Part shown: piece after piece, positions 47,067-53,331 of the stretch
Layout: every line of letters starts with the position of its first letter
Position numbering within the stretch: position 1 is the first letter of the stretch
Notes under the pieces: model-generated
Database searches by the model: none
Seen by the model: only the letters and a program-made list of their open reading frames with translations
What the model was told of the DNA's origin: nothing
DNA from: Rhodobacteraceae bacterium MED-G08
Lineage (GTDB): Bacteria > Pseudomonadota > Alphaproteobacteria > Rhodobacterales > Rhodobacteraceae
Assembly (NCBI GenBank): GCA_002457055.1
Contig: NTKT01000016.1
Span: 1-53,331 of the forward strand
Length of the DNA: 53,331 bases
Direction of reading: 5' to 3'
Position numbers and translations under genes: made by a program

Positions 47067-48233
47067 TTATGCTGTTATTGGAAGCCGCTCTTCCACCATG
47101 CCAGCGTACCAACTGGAACCGAATGGGATAGCTTCGTCATCAAATATATACTCTGGATTGTGCAGCATTTGACTATCGCCATTTCCTAAAAATATAAATG
47201 CACCAGGTTTTTCCATCAACATGTAAGAAAAATCTTCTGATGGCATAATTGGTGGTGTGTCTGTATCAACTTCAGACACCAATGATGCAACGGAGATAGC
47301 ATGGTGTGTAGCATCTTCATTATTATCCGTTATTGGGTAGCCCCGTTCATATTCAATAGTTATCTCGCATTGATTTGCTGCTGCAGTACCCTCTGCTACT
47401 TGGTGCAAGCGCTCTTGAACAAGATCACGCATATCTTCATCCAAACTGCGAACAGACCCCTCGAGTTCGACCGTATTTGCTATAACATTGAGTGCACTGC
47501 TGTCAGTTTTAAATGTGCCAGCTGTGACAACCACACGTTTAAGCGGATCAATAGACCGAGATACAATCAGATTCAAATTTACAAGTATCTGTGCAGCTAC
47601 CAAAGTCGTATCTACTGCCAAATGCGGCATTGCTGCATGTCCACCTTTACCTGTAAGTATAATTTTGAAACGATCAGCCGATGCCATTAATGGTCCCGGT
47701 CTGATTGCAAATTTGCCTGTTTCAATTCCAGGCATATTGTGAATGCCGTAAAACTCATCAATATTAAATCGAGTTACAAGTCCATCATTAATCATTGCTT
47801 TGGCTCCTGCACCTCCTTCCTCAGCAGGTTGAAAAATCACAGCGGCTTTTCCATCAAAGTTTCTTGTTTCACAAAGATATTGTGCAGCGCCCAAAAGCAT
47901 CGCTGTGTGCCCATCGTGACCACAGGCATGCATTACACCTGGAACCTCAGATTTATATAAAACATCTGACTTTTCATCGATAGGGAGTGCATCCATGTCA
48001 GCTCTCAAACCAATTACACGTTTTGACGTGTCAACTTGACCATGAATAACGCCGACGACACCTGACTTACCGACACCTTCAACCACCTCGTCACAACCGA
48101 AACTTCTCAAAAGATCAGCAACCTTTGCTGCAGTTTTAGGAAGTTCATATTGCAATTCTGGATTTCTATGGAAATCATGTCTCCATTTTACAATCATAGG
48201 GTATAACTCGGCAAATCGATTTTTGATGGGCAT
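47067..48233 (-). CDS. M20 family amidohydrolase (hippurate hydrolase / aminoacylase type)
   Basis: The 388-residue metallopeptidase-fold enzyme has RHDFHRNPELQYELP at the N-terminus, RADMDALPIDE, the metal ligands in HACGHDGHTAMLLGAA, the catalytic Glu pair in PAEEGGAGAK, GIHNMPG and MPSEDFSYML. A lid/dimerisation domain is inserted (about 185-300). It cleaves N-acyl amino acids or related amides; the exact substrate is unknown. It precedes the Pcm-like gene on the same strand but with a 123-base gap. It is divergent from azlC. Confidence 0.92.
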   Translation of the reverse strand: MPIKNRFAELYPMIVKWRHDFHRNPELQYELPKTAAKVADLLRSFGCDEVVEGVGKSGVVGVIHGQVDTSKRVIGLRADMDALPIDEKSDVLYKSEVPGVMHACGHDGHTAMLLGAAQYLCETRNFDGKAAVIFQPAEEGGAGAKAMINDGLVTRFNIDEFYGIHNMPGIETGKFAIRPGPLMASADRFKIILTGKGGHAAMPHLAVDTTLVAAQILVNLNLIVSRSIDPLKRVVVTAGTFKTDSSALNVIANTVELEGSVRSLDEDMRDLVQERLHQVAEGTAAANQCEITIEYERGYPITDNNEDATHHAISVASLVSEVDTDTPPIMPSEDFSYMLMEKPGAFIFLGNGDSQMLHNPEYIFDDEAIPFGSSWYAGMVEERLPITA

Positions 48234-48355
48234 TCGTACCTTCCAAGTTTAACTGCCTTACCAATGCCAAAATGTCAGGCGCTGTTCAGTTGCACAAGTT
48301 AAATTTTTCTTTTAGTGGATGCCACCAAGAAATCAGTATTTCACAACAGGAAGAA

Positions 48356-49042
48356 ATGAAACAAAAAGAGTTTTTATTAGGCGTAAGCGCTATGCTGCCA
48401 CTTTTATTGGGAGTTGTACCGTTTGGTCTAGTTTTTGGAGTTCTGGGCATTAGCAGTGGCCTTTCAGAAACTCAAACCATTTTGATGTCGAGTATTATTT
48501 TTGCGGGAGCTAGTCAGGTTGTTTTTGCACAATTATGGGCTGCTGGATCTGCTTATATTGTTATTGGGAGCTCAGTAGCACTGATTAATTTAAGACACGT
48601 CCTATATAGCGCTTCGGTAGCTCAACACCTGGAAAAATTGAATTTTAAATGGAGAATAATCCTTGCTTACTTATTAACCGATGAGGCCTTTGCAGTATCC
48701 ATAAGACGATTTACCTCCCATGGGACCAGTAGACCAGTGCATTTTTTCATGCTTGGTGCAGGTCTAACACTCTGGCTCACTTGGCAGACCTCTACAATCA
48801 TTGGAGTGATTGCAGGATCTACTATACCAAAGAATTGGGAACTTGCATTTGCTATACCATTAACTTTCATAGCAATAGTGGTTCCATTGTTACGGAGTAT
48901 TCCGACTATCGTTAGTGCGCTAGCCTCCGGATTAATTGCTATTTGTGGCCAATCATTACCTTGGAATACTTGGATAATTATTGCAGCTCTTGGAGGAATT
49001 TTGATGGGTGCTTTCGTCGAAAAATGGAATCACAACAAATGA
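48356..49042 (+). CDS. azlC: AzlC family branched-chain amino-acid exporter subunit
   Basis: The 228-residue inner-membrane protein has about five helices and the AzlC hallmarks LGVVPFGLVFGVLG, FAGASQVVFAQLWAAG and INLRHVLYSASVA. With the small AzlD partner it exports branched-chain or other hydrophobic amino acids. The start is ATG 48356, with AGGAAG at 48348-48353. A start at 48272 would add 28 polar residues before the first helix. Its stop overlaps the azlD start (ATGA). Confidence 0.92.
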   Translation: MKQKEFLLGVSAMLPLLLGVVPFGLVFGVLGISSGLSETQTILMSSIIFAGASQVVFAQLWAAGSAYIVIGSSVALINLRHVLYSASVAQHLEKLNFKWRIILAYLLTDEAFAVSIRRFTSHGTSRPVHFFMLGAGLTLWLTWQTSTIIGVIAGSTIPKNWELAFAIPLTFIAIVVPLLRSIPTIVSALASGLIAICGQSLPWNTWIIIAALGGILMGAFVEKWNHNK

Positions 49043-49335
49043 TTTGGTTTGTTATGATTTTAACTGGATTGATAAATTTAATATTTCGCATTTCTATGTT
49101 TTCTGGAATTCGCAATATTCATTTACCATTATCACTAAATCGATATGTCGTGTATGTGCCTACTTCAGTGTTATCAGCAATCATAGCAAGCAGCCTTATT
49201 TCTTTTAATGGTCAAGAAGTTTTATATGAAGCAGAAAAACTAGTGGCCGCATCAATAGCCGTTATATTTGCATATCTAACAAAATCTGTCTCAGCGACGT
49301 TAGTAGCAGGATTAATAACTATTTGGATAATGTAG
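49039..49335 (+). CDS. azlD: AzlD family membrane protein, partner of AzlC
   Basis: The 98-residue protein has four short helices with the AzlD pattern (N-terminal FVMILTGLINLIFRISMF, then LSLNRYVVYVPTSVLSAIIA and a C-terminal TLVAGLITIWIM). I chose ATG 49039, which overlaps the azlC stop (ATGA) with GGA ten bases upstream; ATG 49024 is also in frame. It is the second subunit of the AzlCD exporter. Confidence 0.88.
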   Translation: MIWFVMILTGLINLIFRISMFSGIRNIHLPLSLNRYVVYVPTSVLSAIIASSLISFNGQEVLYEAEKLVAASIAVIFAYLTKSVSATLVAGLITIWIM

Positions 49336-49472
49336 ACTTCAAACTGCAACTAACTATTAACGTATATTTTTATGTAATTTGGGCTTTAAAAATTTAAGCA
49401 GTACTTAATCGACTGGAAGATATGATGCGATTTGTATATGTCCAGTTAAGTATACTTATAAATGTCTAAAAG

Positions 49473-50417
49473 TTGAAAAAGTTATTTGCTTTTTTAAGTC
49501 AATTACAATGCACATATCTGGATATATCAAACTTGGCTAACGAAAGAACATTTAAAGCAATAACATGGTTGCTATTCTCAATTATATGTTTCGACCTTAT
49601 GGCTGTACATATTCGATATCTTTCAATCACCTATACCCCGGAAGAACTTTCTTTTTATAGAAACACACTCGGCCTAATTCCGAGCATATTACTTTTATAT
49701 TTTACGGCGGAATTATCTTTAAAACTTCAAGATTATAAAATTAAGCAATGGAAGCTTGCCTTTTTTCGTGGATTTATAGTGGCGCTAGCTCAGTTACTTT
49801 TTTATACAGCAATAAGTAAACTAGAATTGGCAACAGTCGCAACTTTAGGACAGACAGGTCCGATCTTCATAGTGATATTGGCAATAGTTCTTTACAAAGA
49901 ATATGTTGGGGTCTGGCGCTGGGCAGCAATTTTTATTGGCTTCTTGGGTACAGTCCTAGTGATAAAACCAGGGAGTGATATTTTTAACTGGAATTCAATA
50001 CTGCCAATCGGCGCATCATTTTGCTATGCTCTATCTATAGTCACTCTTCGCAGTTTTAAGAAAGAAATTTCAAACTCTATATTGTATTTATATTCCGCAA
50101 CTGCAGCTGCTCTTGGTGCCGGCCTATATGCCAGCCTCTCAATCACATTTACACCAATTCAAAACTACTCAGATGCGATTTTGCTGCTATCAATGTCTTT
50201 TTGTGGAGGATTTGGTGTTGTATGCCTCATGATTGCCTATCGGGCTGCTGAAGCCTCTGCAATTGCACCATTCAACTATTTCGGACTGGTATCGGCTTTT
50301 GTGCTTGGCTGGGTAGTTTTTGGGGAATTCCCATTGGATACACTATTTCCTGGTGTTCTTTTCATAGTTACGGCAGGTTTAGTTATCATATGGCGAGAAA
50401 AAATAAATAAAAATTGA
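49473..50417 (+). CDS. DMT/EamA family transporter
   Basis: The 314-residue protein has ten predicted helices in two EamA repeats (about 27-165 and 178-310; the ends of each repeat are marked by GFLGTVLVIKPG and ILFIVTAGLVII-like helices). It is a drug/metabolite transporter of unknown substrate. The TTG at 49473 is the first start in frame and has no ribosome site. A TTG at 49533 just before ANERTF would remove a polar N-terminus of 20 residues and is equally possible. An aldolase gene follows after 12 bases. Confidence 0.87.
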   Translation: MKKLFAFLSQLQCTYLDISNLANERTFKAITWLLFSIICFDLMAVHIRYLSITYTPEELSFYRNTLGLIPSILLLYFTAELSLKLQDYKIKQWKLAFFRGFIVALAQLLFYTAISKLELATVATLGQTGPIFIVILAIVLYKEYVGVWRWAAIFIGFLGTVLVIKPGSDIFNWNSILPIGASFCYALSIVTLRSFKKEISNSILYLYSATAAALGAGLYASLSITFTPIQNYSDAILLLSMSFCGGFGVVCLMIAYRAAEASAIAPFNYFGLVSAFVLGWVVFGEFPLDTLFPGVLFIVTAGLVIIWREKINKN

Positions 50418-50429
50418 TGGGTGAAAATA

Positions 50430-51194
50430 ATGGAATTACCAAAAAATAATTTCAAGAAAAACTTAATAAATGGAGTACATCAACTTGGAATCTGGAACTC
50501 CATATCAGGAAACTCAGTACCAGAGCTTTTAGCAACGTGTGGATTTGATTGGGTTCTCATTGATACAGAACATGCACCCGTTGAAACTGTAGAAATTCAA
50601 AGTAGTTTGCAGTCGATAGCAGCATATGAAAATGTTTCTGCCGTCGTAAGACCAGCAGCAAACGATCCCATTTTGATAAAAAGAATACTTGACATGGGAG
50701 CTCTAACGTTACTTCTTCCTTACATTCAATCAGCTCGAGAAGCGGAAGATGCTGTATCATCTGTAACATACGGTCCAAATGGTTTGAGAGGAATGGCTGG
50801 AATGACCCGAGCAACAAGATATGGGTCTGTCGAAAATTATTTCAAACGAGCAAGCGAAGAAATATGTCTATTAGTTCAAGTCGAAACGACGGAGGCGATA
50901 GAGCAGATAGAAGCTATTGCTTTAACCCCGGGCATTGATGGCGTTTTTATTGGGCCAGCAGACCTTAGTGCGAGCATGGGTTACCCTGGGGAAATAGATC
51001 ACCCAAAAGTAGTAAAAGCAATAATGGATGCAATTAGTAAATTGAAATCACTAAAAATGCCGTCTGGAATACTCACTCTGGATTTCGATAGTGCCAACCG
51101 TTATATTTCCGCGGGAACTACTTTTACGGCTGTAGGGGTAGACATGGTATTACTGGCAGAGAGCACTAGAAATCTACGCAACCAGTTTACCTGA
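50430..51194 (+). CDS. HpcH/HpaI family aldolase
   Basis: The 254-residue class II pyruvate aldolase has LIDTEHAP with catalytic-region His48, VVRPAAND with Arg74, the metal-binding Glu in VQVETTEA, and GPADLSASMGYPG. Members cleave 4-hydroxy-2-oxo acids to pyruvate and an aldehyde. The start is ATG 50430; a GTG at 50421 is in frame. It is 12 bases after the DMT transporter, so transport and cleavage of a sugar-acid or aromatic-derived substrate may be linked. The true substrate is unknown. Confidence 0.92.
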   Translation: MELPKNNFKKNLINGVHQLGIWNSISGNSVPELLATCGFDWVLIDTEHAPVETVEIQSSLQSIAAYENVSAVVRPAANDPILIKRILDMGALTLLLPYIQSAREAEDAVSSVTYGPNGLRGMAGMTRATRYGSVENYFKRASEEICLLVQVETTEAIEQIEAIALTPGIDGVFIGPADLSASMGYPGEIDHPKVVKAIMDAISKLKSLKMPSGILTLDFDSANRYISAGTTFTAVGVDMVLLAESTRNLRNQFT

Positions 51195-51300
51195 TTGTTA
51201 GCATTGCTTGGAGAGCATTAGCCGTAATGTGGTTATTATGGACTTGTGTTGCAAAACGTCTTGATCAAGCTAGTTCTACGACCGCGACAGGTTTGTATTG

Positions 51301-51849
51301 ATGCCAAAAAAAGCGCTTAAATTGAAAAAGTTGTTAATAGTTCTCTCACTTATTATTATTGGAAATACACAATTGATTGCGGAAAACCTTATAGAAAGCG
51401 GTAGGTGGATTTATTTCGCTGATAACGTTATGGGGGGAATATCTGTAGGATCGTCTGAATATGTGATAGTGGCGTCAGGAAAAGCAATAAGGCTTTATGG
51501 CGAGGTATCTACTAAAAATAACGGAGGGTTTATCCAGGTACGCATGCCTTATTCGATAGACCAATTAGAAAAATATAAAGGTATAAAAATTAAGATGAAA
51601 GGCAATGGTGATGAATATTTCTTACACCTGAGAAATAGAAGCTCAAGACTTCCTTGGCAGTATTACCATGCCAGTTTTAAATCGGAGCCTACCTGGAAAG
51701 AAGTAAATATTCCCTTTGAACAATTTAAAAGATCCTCAAATTTTATGAAAAGTGTTTTTGATCCTAGTTCTATAAAGACAATCGGAATAGTTGCTTATGG
51801 AAAGGATCATACGGCGGACGTCATGGTATCAGAACTTGAGTTTTATTAA
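51301..51849 (+). CDS. Exported CIA30-domain protein
   Basis: The 182-residue protein has a signal peptide (hydrophobic about 11-25, cleavage near IAE). A beta-rich CIA30/galactose-binding-like domain follows, with FADNVMGGISVGSSEY, NNGGFIQVRM and IKMKGNGDEYFLHLRN, and IGIVAYGK near the end. CIA30 (NDUFAF1) helps mitochondrial complex I assembly. Bacterial homologues with signal peptides act outside the cytoplasm, and their role is unclear. The start is ATG 51301. No nuo genes are near. Confidence 0.82.
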   Translation: MPKKALKLKKLLIVLSLIIIGNTQLIAENLIESGRWIYFADNVMGGISVGSSEYVIVASGKAIRLYGEVSTKNNGGFIQVRMPYSIDQLEKYKGIKIKMKGNGDEYFLHLRNRSSRLPWQYYHASFKSEPTWKEVNIPFEQFKRSSNFMKSVFDPSSIKTIGIVAYGKDHTADVMVSELEFY

Positions 51850-51978
51850 TTTGAAGTAAAACTTAGGTCTCGAAAGCTGGAGAAAACATTATTATCGACA
51901 CCACCTCTTGATAAGTATTTTGTTCGGGATAATTAATCGTTGTAGCCAACAGTCATCTTTAACGCGTTTGAGGTAAAT

Positions 51979-52191
51979 ATGGAGCCTGTTGATCATACAA
52001 AAACAAAGCAACTGATATTAGATTTTTCTCGGCGTTCAATAAGAACAGACGATATCAGTCTTGCAAAGCAGCATGCACAAAAAAGAGAATATCTCGCATC
52101 CGATGAAACACCAACAAACTTTGGATCTGTATTGGCTTGCTATTTGGGGGCTAATACAGAGTTAATGGACAAAATGAATTATGGCACTTGA
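51979..52191 (+). CDS. Unrecognised small protein (first of an overlapping pair)
   Basis: The 70-residue soluble, charged protein has no membrane segment and no domain I recognise. The ATG at 51979 has a good ribosome site, GAGG at 51970-51973 five bases before it, so translation is likely. Its last 11 bases overlap the start of the next small ORF, suggesting coupled translation. It lies 129 bases after the CIA30 gene and before tRNA-Cys. Function unknown. Confidence 0.55.
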   Translation: MEPVDHTKTKQLILDFSRRSIRTDDISLAKQHAQKREYLASDETPTNFGSVLACYLGANTELMDKMNYGT

Positions 52192-52408
52192 AGAAGACAT
52201 ATATGAAATGTACCGTGATGGCCCGTTTGATTGGTTTAACCCTATAGACTTTATGACAAGCACCTTAACAGGTGGACCATCAGGCAGTTGGTCTGAAAAA
52301 ACACATTCAGAAAAAATTTTTGAAATAGCTAAACAATATCCAAATCTATCCACTGCCGATGTCGAACATTTGATATCATCGCAGAAGAAAAAAAGGGGAT
52401 TAGACTAA
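52181..52408 (+). CDS. Unrecognised small protein (second of an overlapping pair)
   Basis: The 75-residue protein begins MALEEDIYEMYRDGPFDWFN, with an acidic/aromatic N-terminal part, a Gly/Ser-rich middle (TGGPSGSWSEKT) and a basic C-terminus (SSQKKKRGLD). I recognise no family. The start overlaps the end of the preceding ORF by 11 bases, with only a weak GGA upstream, so it probably depends on coupled translation. A GACTAAGT direct repeat spans the stop region. It might be one half of a two-gene unit, but nothing identifies a toxin or antitoxin. Confidence 0.5.
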   Translation: MALEEDIYEMYRDGPFDWFNPIDFMTSTLTGGPSGSWSEKTHSEKIFEIAKQYPNLSTADVEHLISSQKKKRGLD

Positions 52409-52510
52409 GTCTCAAAAGACTAAGTTTCTGATCATTCCTGAACAATCTATGTGTCGCAAAAATGTAAGAATTTTACGATGGCAAATATGGTCTAACCTTA
52501 CATTCAATTT

Positions 52511-52539
52511 TTGACAGCGACTTGCCATATTGAAATAGT
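52511..52539 (+). promoter_or_regulatory. Likely tRNA-Cys promoter
   Basis: An exact TTGACA (52511-52516), a 17-base spacer and AATAGT (52534-52539, 4/6 match to TATAAT) would start transcription about 42 bases before the tRNA. The rest of 52409-52587 shows no gene. Confidence 0.45.
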
Positions 52540-52587
52540 TTAAGTAACTAATCATATAGTAATCCATTTCTCAGCTTATTGATTCTA

Positions 52588-52661
52588 GGCGGGTTGGCGG
52601 AGTGGTGACGCAGCGGATTGCAAATCCGTGTACACCGGTTCGATTCCGGTACCCGCCTCCA
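52588..52661 (+). tRNA. tRNA-Cys (anticodon GCA)
   Basis: The 7-bp acceptor stem is GGCGGGT (52588-52594) with ACCCGCC (52651-52657). The anticodon stem GCGGA/TCCGT encloses loop TTGCAAA, with anticodon GCA at 52620-52622. The T-arm is CCGGTTCGATTCCGG. The discriminator base is U, as expected for tRNA-Cys, and CCA (52659-52661) is encoded. It is the only tRNA I see in the window. Confidence 0.98.
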
Positions 52662-52795
52662 AAAATTCAGCGAATAGATCAATAAATATCAAACTCGTAA
52701 GAGTAAGTGTGTTTTCCAGATCGTTTTAAGTTAAACCAATTAGGCAGAAAACTAGAAACACCACTTACAAAATCTCAATTATAGTGGTTAGTGAG

Positions 52796-53331
52796 CTAGG
52801 CTTTTTGAATGAACCATGCACCATCGCCTCTATCTTTTCTAAATTTTACGTCTTCTACTTTAGTAGAGAAAAATTCATCAACAGCTTTTTTTGCACCAGG
52901 CCATGCTTTCGCGCCGTAATCATCAAAAACAATACAACCACCTTTGGTAAGCCTTGGGTAAATATACTCTAAGCATTCTAAGTGCGGTTTATATGCATCA
53001 CAATCAATGTGTGCGAAGCAAAAAGTTTCATCGGCTGCTATTTTGTCCAAAGTCTCATCAAAAAAACCTTTTAAACAAACACCATTTATGTCGAAATAAT
53101 TAAAAAATTTGTCAAGTTTGGCCGGAACGTCTTGTGCGGCGGTAAACTTCTTTTTCAGCCTGGTTAAAGGGCGGAATAATTTTACGTCTTCATCGCCTAA
53201 CGATGAATCTCCGAAGCCTTCAAAGCTGTCGCAGGCATAAAATACTTTTTTCGCTTCTGTTTCTTTCAAAGATCTACAAAGCAATTTGGTCGTTTTTCCT
53301 CTCCAAACACCACATTCAATGACATTACCAG
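52796..53331 (-). CDS. TylF-type SAM-dependent methyltransferase, C-terminal part (runs off right edge)
   Basis: The frame is open to the right edge, so the start is outside the window; about 178 codons are visible. Before residue LCRSLKETEA the frame continues GNVIECGVWRGKTTK, which is the SAM-binding motif of the TylF/macrocin O-methyltransferase family. Then come FYACDSFEGFG, HIDCDAYKPHLECLEYIYPRL and GGCIVFDDYG with the metal/catalytic acidic residues, and a typical GDGAWFIQKA end. Homologues methylate sugar or polysaccharide hydroxyls. The substrate is unknown. It faces tRNA-Cys convergently. Confidence 0.88.
   Translation of the reverse strand, partial: GNVIECGVWRGKTTKLLCRSLKETEAKKVFYACDSFEGFGDSSLGDEDVKLFRPLTRLKKKFTAAQDVPAKLDKFFNYFDINGVCLKGFFDETLDKIAADETFCFAHIDCDAYKPHLECLEYIYPRLTKGGCIVFDDYGAKAWPGAKKAVDEFFSTKVEDVKFRKDRGDGAWFIQKA

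Noticed and set aside
51979..52408. Toxin-antitoxin module
   Set aside because: Small size and overlap fit, but no antitoxin DNA-binding motif or toxin fold is visible, so I do not name it as one.
52407..52420. Terminator hairpin after the small-ORF pair
   Set aside because: The stem AGTCT/AGACT is only 5 bp and is not followed by a U-run.

Overview
The window is a dense, visibly AT-rich alphaproteobacterial chromosome segment. Gene content and order point to Rhodobacterales (Roseobacter group). Examples are phaZ-phaC-phaP-phaR, rluD next to rpoH with a DUF6476-type gene and thyX, efp next to a DUF6280-type gene and a TolC/Pcm pair, and hflK-hflC-DUF2065-degQ. High AT content, very short spacers and several four-base convergent stop-codon overlaps suggest a streamlined marine member. 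The taxonomic placement is inference. I see no rRNA, IS element, prophage or CRISPR array. No gene-free stretch exceeds about 285 bases.

Left part (1-16.9 kb). The 5' end of ftsY (carrying a GAGCCA microsatellite) and xseA run leftward, and purD diverges from xseA. A 2Fe-2S ferredoxin follows, then an orphan OB-fold ORF resembling the C-terminus of the error-prone polymerase DnaE2. Next come the membrane quality-control set hflK-hflC-DUF2065-degQ, rpiA-gor (pentose phosphate and glutathione redox), sdaA, thiamine pyrophosphokinase, purA-DUF2842, secG, pyrG and a TerB-domain gene.

Nitrogen and storage metabolism (17-27 kb). A four-gene run encodes two glutamine-synthetase-like ligases, a class I amidotransferase and an FAD amine oxidase, which resembles gamma-glutamylated polyamine catabolism. 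It ends 3 bases from the leftward PHA cluster phaC-phaP-phaR, and phaZ diverges from phaC. Matching 13-bp PhaR-type palindromes sit exactly between the likely -35 and -10 boxes of both phaP and phaC. A clear intrinsic terminator separates phaP from phaR.

Middle (27-37.6 kb). This part holds a Gfo/Idh/MocA oxidoreductase, rpoH (with a sigma-32-like promoter), rluD, a DUF6476-type membrane protein, thyX, gloA, an XRE regulator coupled to sdhE, an aspartate-type aminotransferase, a MATE exporter, parE and an Ldh-family dehydrogenase.

Right part (37.9-53.3 kb). Genes here are a serine-glyoxylate-type aminotransferase, a HisC-like aminotransferase, lolE-lolD, a family 2 glycosyltransferase, ygfZ, efp, a DUF6280-type gene, tolC, a Pcm-like methyltransferase, an M20 amidohydrolase, azlCD, a DMT transporter, an HpcH/HpaI aldolase and an exported CIA30-domain protein. 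An unrecognised pair of overlapping small ORFs, tRNA-Cys(GCA) and the 3' part of a TylF-type methyltransferase close the window.

Most genes are ordinary housekeeping. The points most worth a second look are the orphan DnaE2-like OB fold, the PhaR operator architecture, the ftsY microsatellite, the doubled glutamine-synthetase-like locus and the unidentified small-ORF pair beside tRNA-Cys.
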